A DNA stretch of 64,000 bases from Bradyrhizobium sp. sBnM-33. GTDB taxonomy: Bacteria > Pseudomonadota > Alphaproteobacteria > Rhizobiales > Xanthobacteraceae. Of this stretch, positions 35,066 through 45,250 are shown piece by piece. Where the stretch lies: contig NZ_CP136624.1 of NCBI RefSeq assembly GCF_032917945.1, positions 1,798,001 to 1,862,000 of the forward strand, read 5' to 3'. The notes beneath the pieces are model-generated. The model did not search any database and was not told the DNA's origin. It worked only from the letters and a program-made list of their open reading frames with translations. Position 1 is the first letter of the stretch. Each line of letters opens with the position of its first letter. A program made the position numbers and the translations under genes.

Positions 35066-35488
35066 TTATGGTTCGACTGCCGAATGCCATAGGTTTCTCC
35101 AAATTGACAATCTCGGCCTGGAAAACCCGCTCTGGTCAATTGTCCTGACTCCGACATCTTGAAAATCCAAGAATTCACCAGTTGCTGGCGCATATGATTT
35201 GTATACAGCTTCCTTTATTGCGAAGATCAATTTTGGACCGAAGCGACTACTGGACCACTCCCTGCGCTCTATTTCCGCAGGGGTGGTGCATATGATCGGC
35301 AGAAGGTCGGTTCCTAGCAGTTTCGATGTCCAATCCCAGAGCGAGCACGTTGCTGGAGCATCCGGCAACCGCTCAGCCTCAGCGGGAAATGGGACGGGAA
35401 CTGCGGCACCTATCGGTCCGCCGGAAAACGTTGTGTCATACGCCAAAGCTGCGCAGATGACAGCCCCTAACGTCGCAAGCGTTTTCAT
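35066..35488 (-). pseudogene. Decayed 4'-phosphopantetheinyl transferase (EntD/Sfp type)
   Basis: The 140-residue frame contains CTTPAEIERREW and FAIKEAVYKSYAP followed by GEFLDFQDV. These correspond to the TPAE, the WxxKExxxK and the FxD blocks of EntD-like transferases that load NRPS carrier domains. Lys92, Glu93 and Lys97 are kept. The Mg-binding GxDxE motif is replaced by GAAVP (residues 27-31), and the first 80-90 residues of a normal 220-240-residue enzyme are missing. It is therefore probably dead, although it sits in the same region as two NRPS genes that need this activity. Confidence 0.65.
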
Positions 35489-35862
35489 AGCTGGAGCGAG
35501 TCCTTGTTATGGTCAATGTGAAGCTGCAAACTTGAACTGGCTTTGCGGTAGCTAGCCTGAGATCGCGGGCAACTCAAGGTCCCGCCGCGCGCCGACGTGG
35601 TCGGTCGCCTAGGCATCCAATCAATGAAATACCGACAGACGGCTTCCCTGCAGCCGGCCGCGAGTACGAATGTCTGCTCTCGTGGCCCAATTAGAACCAT
35701 TTTTCTCAATCTGAGGTTTGTTGGTCTTGAACTCGAACCAGACATCACTCGAACTGTCAATTTGGAGTCAGATGCCGCGCCGTGAACTATTCCAGCCGCT
35801 AGAAATCTGCTTCGGGAGTGCTTAAGAAGAGCTTCCCGTTGCTGTAATAGGTTGTTGCGAAG
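35489..35862. other. Intergenic region between PPTase remnant and GNAT gene
   Basis: No gene recognised on either strand. It should hold the promoter of the plus-strand GNAT gene, but I see no motif strong enough to name. Confidence 0.35.
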
Positions 35863-36612
35863 ATGAAGCTAGAGATATTCTCCTTGCGGGACCGGCCGGA
35901 TCTGATCCCCTTGGTCTTTTCGAAGGCTTTGGATGGTGTGTGGCCCGAGTTCATGCGTCATGACGCGACGGCAAAGCTCTATTTTGGCGGATCTGTATTC
36001 TTCGACTACCTGGACTACGCCTTTGGAGGACTTGTCGATGGCGACGTCGTCGGACGCGCATTCGGTGTTCCATTTGCTTTCAACATCGAGGGCCGCACCG
36101 AACTGCCAGACGGTGGCTGGGACCAGGTTATACGCTGGGCTCATGAAGACAGGCTTATTGGGCGTACGCCAACCACAATGAGCGTACTAGAAATAGCGCT
36201 TGTTCCCAAAGCGAGAGGCATCGGCAATGCGCTGGCGATGCTGGATGCGTTGAAGGCATGCGCGAAGAAGCTGGGCTTTGCAGAAGTGTTTGCCCCTGTC
36301 CGGCCCACCCAAAAGCAACTCGGCTCGCGGACGCCGATGCGCGAGTATATCAAGTTGAAGCGTGCCGACGGTTTGCCTATGGACGCATGGTTGCGAACAC
36401 ACGTTAGTGTTGGAGGCAGAATAGTGAAGATCGCCCCTTATTCTATGACCATCGTTGGAACTATTGCGGAGTGGTCACAATGGACAGGGGAAGCGTTCGA
36501 ACAGTCAGGCACGACAGAGGTCGAGGGCGCATTGGTACCAGTGATTGTGTCGGTTGAACAGAATTATGGAATTTACGTGGAACCGAATGTGTGGGTCCAA
36601 CACTCATTATGA
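35863..36612 (+). CDS. GNAT-family N-acetyltransferase
   Basis: A 249-residue protein with a single GNAT fold. The stretch TTMSVLEIALVPKARGIGNALAMLDALKACAKKLGF contains the V-P-x-x-R-G-I-G-N acetyl-CoA pyrophosphate-binding loop (R/QxxGxG/A). Start ATG 35863 follows GCGAAG at a suitable distance. It is intact and surrounded by wreckage, which suggests selection. It could modify the peptide, its precursors or provide self-resistance; the sequence does not say which. It is not an acyl-homoserine lactone synthase: the conserved Arg/Trp motifs of LuxI proteins are not evident. Confidence 0.72.
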   Translation: MKLEIFSLRDRPDLIPLVFSKALDGVWPEFMRHDATAKLYFGGSVFFDYLDYAFGGLVDGDVVGRAFGVPFAFNIEGRTELPDGGWDQVIRWAHEDRLIGRTPTTMSVLEIALVPKARGIGNALAMLDALKACAKKLGFAEVFAPVRPTQKQLGSRTPMREYIKLKRADGLPMDAWLRTHVSVGGRIVKIAPYSMTIVGTIAEWSQWTGEAFEQSGTTEVEGALVPVIVSVEQNYGIYVEPNVWVQHSL

Positions 36613-36954
36613 TATCCGCATCCCTCTCTGAACAACGAAGGAAGCGGGATCGGCAGCTACCTCGTTCTACATCTACAACGTCCCTTTAGAAGCCGGAGCA
36701 ATGGTGAGCTCGCAGCAGAGTTAGCGAGTCGGCCGTGAAAAATCTTCCAAGTCCCTGAGCGGGAGCCGGTTTTCCGGACGGGACGGCATTTGAGATTGCA
36801 AGCTTTTAGGGTGTCAGGCCGCGAAAGCTTGCAATTTTGTTTTCGGGATTGAACGAAGCCGCTACCGCGGCGTGAACGGCGAGGTGGCGTAGAGCGCCTC
36901 CTGGCTGAGAGGATGTGGGTGTTGCAGCCCACCCCCTCAGACAGGAGTATTGAG
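36613..36954. other. Leader of the IS91-type unit
   Basis: No gene. It probably contains the outer end of the IS91-type unit whose first gene starts at 36955; AGGAG at 36943-36947 is a good ribosome binding site for that gene. Confidence 0.4.
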
Positions 36955-37702
36955 ATGGCCGATTTGAGCCCTCTTCGCCGCCGCATGATCGAGGACATGA
37001 CCGTCCGCAATCTGTCGCCGGCGACGCAGCGATCCTACATCAGCGCGGTTTCGAAGTTCAGCCGTTATTTCGGCAAATCGCCGGATCGGTTGGAACTGGA
37101 ACACGTTCGCGCCTTTCAAGTGCATCTGGTCTCGACCGACATCTCATGGCCGGCGCTGAACCAAATCGTCGGTGCGCTGCGGTTTTTCTACGGCGTTACT
37201 CTCGGCGAGGCGCGGATCCCGGAACGCATTCCCTATGCGCGAGAACCGCGCAAGCTGCCGGTCGTGCTCAGCGCCGACGAAGTGGTCCAGTTTCTTGAAG
37301 CGGTATCGAGCCTGAAGAGCCGCGCCGCGCTCACTACCGCCTATGCGGCCGGACTGAGGGCCTCCGAGGTCGCGGGACTGCGGATCGAAGACATCGACAG
37401 CGCTCGCGGTGTCATCCAGGTGCGCCACGGCAAGGGGGCGAAGGATCGCAACGTGATGCTGTCGCCCCAACTACTCGGCATCCTGCGCACCTACTGGCGG
37501 CTCGCCCGGCCGCGGCTTTATCTCTTCCCGGGACGCGACGAAGACCATCCAATCGATCAGACCGTGTTGCACGCCGCCTGCCGGTCGGCGGTGAAGGCTG
37601 CGGGCCTGACCAAGCGCGTCACGCTGCACACGCTGCGCCACAGCTTCGCGACACATCTTCTGGAGAACGGAACCGACATCCGGATCATCCAGGTTCTGCT
37701 CG
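36955..37702 (+). pseudogene. Tyrosine recombinase of IS91-type unit, 5' part
   Basis: About 249 residues: a SAM-like core-binding domain (LSPATQRSYISAVSKFSRYF), then the catalytic domain with GLRASEVAGL (first Arg) and HTLRHSFATHLL (His-x-x-Arg). It is cut after IQVLL by element 1 at 37702. The missing end, GHNNLSSTARYTQV with the catalytic tyrosine, resumes at 45286. Such integrases commonly precede IS91 transposases, as here. Confidence 0.9.
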
Positions 37703-38167
37703 AAGCAGCTACATACTGCCCGTCAACAGCCGATCGAGGGGCGGATTTACTATCCGTTCCATCCGCGGTGTGGCGAGATCGTGCTCATTGTCAGGCAATA
37801 TTCCTACCGTGGAGTTGAGCTGGTCGCTATTCGGCAGCCCGACGGATCGGTCGCCTGCATTCCTGTTTGGATGACGCACGAATTGGCTGCACAGCATGAG
37901 ATCCGGATCGAACCACGATTTCCTCTCGATGTGCTGCGCGCTCTACGCACCGAGATCGACGCGCTTCTAGACTTTCTCCGATCCGACTCAGGGATGGAGG
38001 GAGCCGAGCATGAACCAGAAGGCAGCGCGTCGACAACCAGACCTGTTCGACATGGACGATCAACCGACGGCGCCAATTCCCGCACAGCGGGAGCAGTTGG
38101 CAGCGTTGGTGGAAGCGCTGCTGCGCGAGATCATCGCCGCGCTCGCGGCCGAAGAGGTCGACGATGA
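37703..38167 (+). CDS. Accessory gene 1 of element 1 (DUF5372-like)
   Basis: The frame is open from the element end; the first clear start is GTG 37781, but homology to the element 2 protein begins earlier (QQPIEGRIYYPFHPRCGE). The core, GEIVLIVRQYSYRGVELVAIRQPDGSVACIPVWMT, is a small beta-rich domain seen in proteins next to large serine recombinases. It ends overlapping the recombinase start (ATGA at 38164). The last 40 residues overlap another gene in a different frame and may not be meaningful. Role unknown; a DNA-binding or directionality factor is possible. Confidence 0.55.
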   Translation, partial: KQLHTARQQPIEGRIYYPFHPRCGEIVLIVRQYSYRGVELVAIRQPDGSVACIPVWMTHELAAQHEIRIEPRFPLDVLRALRTEIDALLDFLRSDSGMEGAEHEPEGSASTTRPVRHGRSTDGANSRTAGAVGSVGGSAAARDHRRARGRRGRR

Positions 38168-38183
38168 CCAAGATCACCGCTGA
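38010..38183 (+). CDS. Small helical protein of element 1 (57 aa)
   Basis: From ATG 38010 to TGA 38183: MNQKAARRQPDLFDMDDQP, then QREQLAALVEALLREIIAAL and an acidic tail. It overlaps the recombinase start by 20 bases. Element 2 has a counterpart with the same RQPDL motif and a Leu-rich helix in the same place, which supports it as a real gene. Function unknown; a partner of the recombinase is likely. Confidence 0.6.
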   Translation: MNQKAARRQPDLFDMDDQPTAPIPAQREQLAALVEALLREIIAALAAEEVDDDQDHR

Positions 38184-38564
38184 CCATCTCGCGCGCGCCG
38201 CCTTCGTCTACATCCGCCAGTCGACCGCCGATCAGCTCGTGCACAACCAGGAGAGCCGGCGACGCCAGTATGGCCTCGCCGATCGCGCCAAACAGCTCGG
38301 CTGGACCAGCGTCGAGGTCGTCGATGACGATCTCGGTCGCTCGGGCGGCGGTGTTAACCGGCCTGGTTTCGAGCGCTTGCTCGCAGCGATCTGCGAGGGA
38401 CGCGTCGGAGCCGTATTCTCGATCGAAGCCTCCCGGCTCGCCCGTAACGGCCGAGACTGGCATACGCTGATCGAGTTCTGTGGATTGGTCGGGACCGTCA
38501 TCGTCGATGAGGACGGAATCTATGATCCTCGGCATCCCAATGATCGCCTATTGCTCGGGATGAA
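38164..38564 (+). pseudogene. Large serine recombinase of element 1, N-terminal part
   Basis: Resolvase catalytic domain: AFVYIRQSTADQ with the nucleophile serine, DDDLGRSGGG, and EASRLARNGRDWH. The frame is interrupted after RLLLGM by element 2 at 38564 and stops 16 bases later. The matching C-terminal part is at 43600-45250 on the same strand. Joined, they would make a recombinase of about 680 residues. Confidence 0.88.
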
Positions 38565-38597
38565 CAGGACGGTGACATAATGCAGTACCTCATGATC

Positions 38598-40292
38598 TCA
38601 TTGAAGAGAGAGAGTTTTTTGTCGGGGGTCAGCTGATATTGGGTGGCCTCTCGCGATTGCCTGTCGGATGGTTGGCCGGGCCAAATCATCCTCGCGAATG
38701 ACATAGGGTGCGCCGGGGCAAACCTGCTTTGCCGGCAGCAACCCGTCTCGGATCAGGCGAACAACAGTCATCTTGCTGACATCAAGACGGATTGCAGCCT
38801 CGTGTAGAACAAGCTCACGGCGTTCGGCCCGTTCGCCTTCTCGGTAGACTGGTATGTGATGCGCACCGCGGAAATTGCGCACGCGCAGCTGGGTCCAGGT
38901 CTGGCCTCTGGCCGAGCGGATACCCAGCCGATTGAGAACGGGGGCGATGCTGTGGTCTGGCAACAGACGGGCCAGTTCGCGCACCAACTGCTCGGTTGCC
39001 ACATCGGTCTTGTAGCGATTTTGGCCCGACCGGTTCTTCAGCACTTCAAGCCGCGTGTGATCTCCACCCTGCCAGTGCAGCACGAGTTGCAGCCGACGGA
39101 TCTCGACGGTAACGATGATCTCCTTGATCGCGGCGCGCAAAATCCGCTTGCGCGTCTCGACGGAGGCCGCTGGATCGTTCCAGAGCGCTGGAAGGTCACT
39201 GGCGAGCGCCATAAGCGCCATGCGCTCGTCATCGACGATGGCGCTCGGCTGCTCGCCGCGCAAGGTCCGGATCTGATCTTCTAGTCGCGCGACCGTTGCG
39301 AGACAGTCATTCCACCGCCGTTCGAGCTCGCCAGCGACCAGCCGGTTATCGGGATCAACGGCGTCATATTGGCGACGTGCGTGCGCCGCCTCATAACGGG
39401 CCTGATCCAGGGCGAGCCCAGTTTGCCGCAGCCGCTCGCTGCCGGCTTGCTTTCGACCGGAAATCACCTCCAGCGCCGCCTCGAGCGCCAGCGGCGAGAT
39501 CGCCCGCAGCACTTCCGCCGACACCGCTGCATCGATCCGCATATTGCTGAACGCGCTACACGCTTTCTCGCTCGACGAATCCACGTGGGTGACGCAGATG
39601 TAACGCGCGTCCCGCTTCGAATGATGCAGGACCTTGAACTTGCGTCCGCAACGCCCGCAGCGCAGCAAGCCGACGAGAAGTCCACTGCCATTGCGTGCCG
39701 CACCCGTCACCATCGCCCCCTTCATGCTTGCATTACCAGCAATGATCGCTCGGTTGCGATCATACTCTTCCCAGGAGATATAGCCATCATGATGGTTGCG
39801 GATTAGAACCATCCAGTCCTCGCGCCGGCGCTCCACGCCGTGGATGGTGACTTTACGGCCGTCTTCGACTCGCGTGCGTGAAATCGTTCGTCCGTAGACA
39901 TAAGCATAGACTGGATTGGTCAACAATCGATGGACGGTGTGATAGCGCGGCGGGCCCCAGCGCACCGTCCGTCCCAGCGGACCATGCACGGCGATTGGCA
40001 GCTCGATTCCTTCCTGGCAGAGCCACAGGGCCACCTGACGCACGCTACCGATCTCCCGAAACCTTCGGAACACCAGAGACAGCACTTCGCGGATACGCTG
40101 GTCGGGGTCTTGTTCCAGACGGTCATCTGCGCTGCGCCGATATCCTACAGCGACTGTCGTGTGCAGCTCGCCGCGCGCCGCCTTCAGGCGTAAGGCCTCT
40201 TGCGATCGTTGCCGCAGCGTCGACAGTTCGAGTTCGCTGAAAGTACCTTTCATACCGAGCAGCAAGCGATCATTTACGAGCCGCGGATCGTA
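38598..40292 (-). pseudogene. Large serine recombinase of element 2, C-terminal part
   Basis: Reads YDPRLVNDRLLLGMKGTFSELELSTLRQ, then the recombinase domain, a zinc ribbon (RCGRCGRKFKV with a later Cys pair), a coiled coil and a terminal helix-turn-helix (RLDVSKMTVVRLIRDGLLPAKQ). The first part of the same gene is at 42752-43113, separated by element 3. TACGA at both junctions joins codons GVYDPR when element 3 is removed. Confidence 0.87.
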
Positions 40293-40313
40293 CGATCGAT
40301 CATGTTGATACCT

Positions 40314-42375
40314 TCATTTGTTTGCTCTCGGGTCGAAAACGAGGTGATCTCGAGCTCCTGTCTTAAGCTCTCGCAACGCAACAATGCTGGCTTCCGTATC
40401 AGGAAAGAGGAATCGCTTGTCCCAGGGATCGCGCTGGATATCAATGGTGCCGCTGCGGATACGTCGCTTGATCCAAGAACTCAAACTCCTAAACGCTTTG
40501 CCGTTGCGGTCACCGGCAGCCAGCCAGCAATGTGACGAGCACGCGTTGCGACGCCGTCCTGCAGTACGCGATGGCGCTGCCGCACGATCTGAACGGTTCG
40601 TACTGGAACATAATTTCGGCGCGGTGAGCGGTGCCCCTCCTGGGTCAAGGTATTGGCGATTTCGGCATCATCGAAACCCTGACGGGCCAGCTCAAGGATC
40701 CGTGCTTGCATCTCAGTCCCTCGAGTTAGAGCATGCAGTGCATGGACCCTCGGCTCGACTTCCAGTTCAGATATCTCGCCACCACACCGACGATCCGGAC
40801 CACGATTCGATCGCGCGTGATGCGGTGGAGAACAACCTTGTCAAGCAGCGTTCGTAATAACTGCTTCTTATCTGCCCGGCTCACATCAGGCCGCTGCCAG
40901 AGCTCAGGCAAGTGTGGACCAAGCGCAAGAAACTCATTCTGCTCCTCTGGGGTCAACATGGCTGATTTGCTCTTCGTGGCTCGGCGGGTGGTCAGCGCCT
41001 CTTCAGCCTGCCGGAGTTCGCGTAGCGCTCTTTCCCATCGCCGCTCCAGCTCAGCGGCGATGAGGCGATTGTCAGGATCGACCCGATTATACTGTCGTTC
41101 GGCCAGGAGTGCCTGATAGCGCAGTCGCTCAACCTGCTGCTCTTCGGCGCGATCAAGCGCTTCGTCAGTCTGCTGCCGCGCATTGAGCGCACGCCTCCAG
41201 GCCTCTACCTCAGCGGGAGCGATCGCTGCAAAGAAAGCAGCCACCACCTGTGCGTCGATTGGATCGGCGGGAAGATGCTGGCATAGCGTCTTGCCTTGGT
41301 GGTTCAACAGGGAATTGCAGACGTAGCGAGACCCGCCCTTGTATTGTATCGACATCTTGTGGCCGCACCGGCCGCACCAGGTGATGCCCTGCAAGATAGC
41401 GGCCCCTTCTCGGGGCACGCCACGCGTTTGATTGCGTTGGTATTCGGCATGGTTATCGCGCAACATGGCCTGGATCCGCTCAAAGCCATCCCAATCGATG
41501 TATGCAGGATAGCGGTCCTTTACTACTACCTTCCACTCTGCCATTGGGCAGCGGGCCGTCTTCAGTTTACCACTTGCATAGGTCGTGCGGCAGGACTTGG
41601 TACGGCCATAGACGAAAGCGCCAGCATAGGCCGGATTCCTCAAAATTCCGGAAATCATGCTGGCTGATGGTGTCCGCCACGCAATATCGCCGAACCGGTC
41701 CCGCCGCGGTATGGAGAGCGCACGATCTCGGAATGACCGGATTACCTTGCCCACGGAGCCTCCCTCCAGAAATGTCGTGAAAACCAGTGATATCCGCTGC
41801 TGCACCTCCCTGCTCGGATCCTTCGATGCCACGCCATTGGCGTCACGCTCCAAACCCGCCGGTAACAGTAACGTCAACTCGCCGCGCTCGGCCTTGGCGC
41901 GCAGCCCCGCCGTCAGACGGCCGCGCCGTGTGTGCAACTCCACTTCGGAGATTGTGCCCTTTAAGCCGAGTAACAGGCGCCCATTGGTTGAGCCAGGATC
42001 GTAGACGCCGTCGCGATCCGCAATGAGGCATTGCCGGTAGCCGCACAGATCGAGTAGCGGGTACCAATCAGAGCAGTTGCGCGCGAGACGTGTCACCTCG
42101 TAGGAGAGAATGATTCCGATTTCACCTAATGTGACGCGGGCGATAACGTCCTTGAAGCCCTCGCGATGCGCGGCTGTCGATCCACTCAACCCAAGGTCGG
42201 CATCAACGACATCAATATTGGTATCATCCCAACCGAGATCGTTGGCTCGCTGTCGCAGTGCATACTGCAGCCGCAGGCTTTCCTGGTTGGTCATCACCTG
42301 ATGAGGCGTGGACTGCCGAATGTAAATTACGGCTCTGCGACACAGGTGGCTCCCCGTCACGAGATCCGACCTCAT
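40314..42375 (-). pseudogene. Large serine recombinase of element 3, two frameshifts
   Basis: The main frame (42375 to 40726) has VIYIRQSTPHQ with the catalytic serine, DADLGLSGSTAAHREGF, the recombinase domain and a zinc ribbon (WCGRCGHKM). Near 40790 the frame shifts; the protein continues as ILELARQGFDDAEIANTLTQ in another frame to 40481. A second shift there leads to SSWIKRRIRSGTIDIQ and the natural stop at 40314-40316. Its ATG overlaps the stop of the gene before it (ATGA). It appears recently inactivated. Confidence 0.85.
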
Positions 42376-42751
42376 GGCTCTCCTTCCAGCGAACCACGCG
42401 AGCTTGCCAATTTTGACTCGGAGCCGTGCCCTAAAGAATCATTTGTCGGCTGATTCGCCAAGCTCCTCAGCACCACGTCTCTTGAAAGCCGGAGCAAGTC
42501 TCGAATGCTTGCCAGCGAAAGCTTGCTTGACGGGACAGGCAGCCGCTCGCCATAGAGGTTGGTTGCTGAAGCTCGAATTCTCAGCAAAATGCCGTCGCGA
42601 TAATGAACGAGAACGCAGCCGCCGGGTCGGAGCGAGCTTCCGGCCGATACCAAATCAAAGCACCGTCCGTATAGTGGATGGGTTGGGTCGGTTACGGTAA
42701 TCTGCTCCAACTGATCAGATGGCTCCCGAATGGGGGCATCATGCTGTGTGG
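42372..42751 (-). CDS. DUF5372-like accessory gene of element 3
   Basis: About 120 residues inside the element. The core ITVTDPTHPLYGRCFDLV and VLVHYRDGILLRIRASATNL is the DUF5372 pattern I know from proteins beside serine recombinases. No ATG is available at the element end (TTG near 42711 is possible); the frame is open into the flanking gene, so the start is unsure. The stop overlaps the recombinase start by four bases. Confidence 0.6.
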
Positions 42752-43113
42752 TCGTAGACCCCGTCTTCATCGATTATCAAGCTACCGACCAATGCGCAGA
42801 ACTCCAAAAGAGTGTGCCAATCGCGGCCGTTACGGGCCAAGCGCGAGGCCTCAAGGGCGAACACCGCGCCCGCATCGCCGCTGCAGATCGCCGCCAGCAG
42901 ACGTTCGAAACCCGGGCGCACAGCCCCGCCCCCGGAGCGGCCGAGATCGTCATCGATGACAATCGCGTCATCCCAGCCGAGCGCGCGAGCGCGCGTCGTC
43001 AGAGCGTACTGGCGTCGTCGGCTCTCCGGATTGTGCAAGAGCTGATCCATGGTGGATTGCCGCACATAGACATAGGCGTTGCGCCTCAAGTGATCCCCGG
43101 TGATCTTAGTCAT
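42752..43113 (-). pseudogene. Large serine recombinase of element 2, N-terminal part
   Basis: Resolvase domain starting MTKITGDHLRRNAYVYVRQSTMDQ, with the catalytic serine, DDDLGRSGGG and EASRLARNGRDWH. It is very close to the element 1 recombinase. The frame breaks after EDGVYD, where element 3 is inserted, and stops shortly after. The ATG overlaps the stop of the upstream accessory gene. Confidence 0.87.
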
Positions 43114-43309
43114 TGTCCGTCTCCGTCGGCATCCTGACCAAGTCGAGTCGATCGCTCAGAAGAACTTTGAGCAGAGTGACAATCTGCGCGCGGCTCGCCA
43201 GGTCGAGCTGGCGCGGCGCGACGTCGTCGACCATCAGCATGAGAAGATCGGGCTGCCGTTCTTGAGCACGTTTCCTCACCATCGCCTCCATTGTTGCGAA
43301 TCGCCGCAT
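43106..43309 (-). CDS. Small helical protein of element 2
   Basis: 67 residues from 43309 (internal ATG at 43291 or 43282 also possible): KRAQERQPDLLMLMVDDVAP, then a Leu-rich helix (RAQIVTLLKVLLSDRLDL). Its position, RQPDL motif and overlap with the recombinase start match the element 1 small gene. It overlaps the accessory gene in another frame. Confidence 0.55.
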   Translation of the reverse strand: MRRFATMEAMVRKRAQERQPDLLMLMVDDVAPRQLDLASRAQIVTLLKVLLSDRLDLVRMPTETDND

Positions 43310-43596
43310 TTGTTGGCGACAAGGATACGCCCCGCAGGCCGATGAGCTCGCGCAACTCCCTCAAGCAAGTAAGGGAAAGCCGCGGAGTGGCCGTCATAGG
43401 CAGCGACGCCGCGTCGGTCTCGGTCATCCATGCTGGCAGCAGTAATCGGCGGCCACCCGGCAGCTCAACGACAAAGTGCGCCGCGCCGGCGTAAGAGAGA
43501 TGACGAACAACCAACAGGCGTTCGCCAGTATGTGGGTGATGCGGATAGTGAACAACAACTTCAAGCGGCCGTTGCTGGGTAGTATGTCGTGTGTTC
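43110..43596 (-). CDS. Accessory gene 1 of element 2 (DUF5372-like)
   Basis: The frame runs from the element end: TTQQRPLEVVVHYPHHPHTGE, then LLVVRHLSYAGAAHFVVELPGGRRLLLPAWMT, aligned with the element 1 accessory protein. The frame extends backwards into the host recombinase gene, so the native start is not clear. The C-terminal half overlaps the small gene. Stop and recombinase start overlap (ATGA). Confidence 0.55.
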
Positions 43597-43599
43597 GAA

Positions 43600-45250
43600 G
43601 GGCACGATGAGCGAGCTGGAGCTATCGCTGTTTCGCCAGCGCTCGCAGGAGGCGCTGAAGCAGAAAGCACGCCGCGGCGCGCTGTTCCTCGGTGTTGCCG
43701 CTGGCTATGTGAAGACCGGACGCGACCGGATCGAGAAGGACCCCGACCAGCGGGTGCAGGACGTCCTCAAGCTGGTCTTTGCAAAGTTCGCCGAGCTACA
43801 GAGTGTCCGACAGGTGCATGTGTGGCTGCGCGAGGAAGGCATCGCGATGCCCACCGCATGCCTCAGCACGGCGGAGGGCCGCATCGCTTGGCGGTTGCCA
43901 CTCTACAATACCGTGCACAATATCCTAACCAACCCCGTCTACGCTGGAGCCTATGCCTTCGGGCGAACAATGAGCAAAGTCAGCGTCGAGGAGGGCCGAA
44001 AGCGCGTGAGGCGCGGAGTGCGCCGCCCATTGGCCGAGTGGGACGTGCTGCTCAAAGACCAGCATGAGGGCTATATCTCCTGGACCGAGTTCGAGAGGAA
44101 CCAGCGGGTGATCGCCAACAATGCGACTGGCAAGGGAAGCGCCATCGCCAGAGGCGCGGCGCGGCAGGGGGAGCTGCTGCTCGCCGGCCTTCTGCGCTGT
44201 GGCCACTGCGGGCGCAAAATGTATGTGGCCTATGGCGGCAAGGCGGGGCGTTATCATTGCGAGGGTGCACGCGTGAACCACGGCACGCAGCGCTGCATCT
44301 CGTTCGGCGGATTGCGTGCCGATCATGCCGTCAGCACGGAGGTGTTGCGGGTTTTGAAGCCGCTCGGCATCGATGCGGCGGTCAAGGCGCTCGATGCCCA
44401 GGCGGGCGAGACCTCGGACGCCAAGCGGCAACTGGAGCTGGCGCTACAGCAGGCACGCTTCGAGGCCGCGCATGCGCGCCGACAATACGATGCCGTCGAT
44501 CCCGCCAATCGTCTGGTCGCCAGCGAGCTCGAGCGGCGCTGGAACGAGGCGCTGCAGGTCGTGCACCGGATCGAGAGCGACATTGCGGCCATCGAGGCGA
44601 GGAAGCCGCTGCCCTTGGGCGAGGTGGAGCGCCAGCAACTGATGCAGTTAGGCACCGACCTCGCACTCGCCTGGTCGCATCCGGCGGCAACGTCAGCGAC
44701 ACGCAAAAGGATCGTGCGTGCGGCTTTGAGCGAGATCGTCGTGCGCGTCGAAGCCGAGCACATCGAGATGATCCTGCATTGGCAGGGCGGCGACCATACC
44801 GCGCTGAAGCTGAAGAAGAACGGAGCCGGCAAGCACCGCTGGACGATACCCGAGGATACACTGTCGCTGGTCCGTGAGCTGGCGCGGCTGATGCCGGACC
44901 GGCAAATCGCACGGCTCCTCAATCGTGCCGGCAAGCCGACGGGGCGCGGCAATGGCTGGACCCAGGCGCGGGTATGCTCGTTCCGCAGCCACCATGGCAT
45001 TGCCGTCCATCGCCAAAGCGAATGGGCCGAGCGGGGTGAGATCAAGCTCGAAGCGGTGGCGCAAATCATGGATGTGAGCGTCATGACCGCGCTACGGATG
45101 GTCCGGCTCGGCATCATCAAGGGGCGGCAGGTCTGCCGGGGTGCGCCCTGGGTGATCAAAGCTGAGGATGTTGCCGCGTATCGCACGCAGGATGCCTCGC
45201 GGTGCCCGCTAACAGCCAATCCTGCTCAGCAGACCTTTGACTTTCAATGA
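43600..45250 (+). pseudogene. Large serine recombinase of element 1, C-terminal part
   Basis: Starts at GTMSELELSLFRQRSQEALKQ, then a recombinase domain, zinc ribbon (LRCGHCGRKMYV), coiled coil (QARFEAAHARRQYDAVDP) and a C-terminal helix-turn-helix (MDVSVMTALRMVRLGIIKGRQ). It is the separated end of the gene that starts at 38164. An apparent ORF start at 43589 is only the junction with element 2. Confidence 0.88.

Larger units (their letters stand above)
40293..42751. mobile_element. Serine-recombinase element 3 (innermost)
   Basis: 2,459 bp inserted in the recombinase gene of element 2 with TCGTA at both borders (40288-40292, 42752-42756). In its own direction it carries a DUF5372-like gene and a large serine recombinase. 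It lacks the small middle gene found in elements 1 and 2. Confidence 0.83.
38565..43596. mobile_element. Serine-recombinase element 2 (nested in element 1)
   Basis: About 5.0 kb in reverse orientation inside the recombinase gene of element 1; GAA flanks both sides (38562-38564, 43597-43599). In its own direction it carries an accessory gene, a small gene and a recombinase split by element 3. The ends resemble those of element 1 (ACATACTACCC; GCATTATG). Confidence 0.83.

Noticed and set aside
35863..36612. Acyl-homoserine lactone synthase
   Set aside because: The acetyl-CoA loop fits a general GNAT enzyme and the conserved LuxI residues are not seen.
43589..43600. ATG-like start for a complete recombinase at 43589
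   Set aside because: These codons belong to the end of element 2; the frame is the C-terminal half of a gene that begins at 38164.
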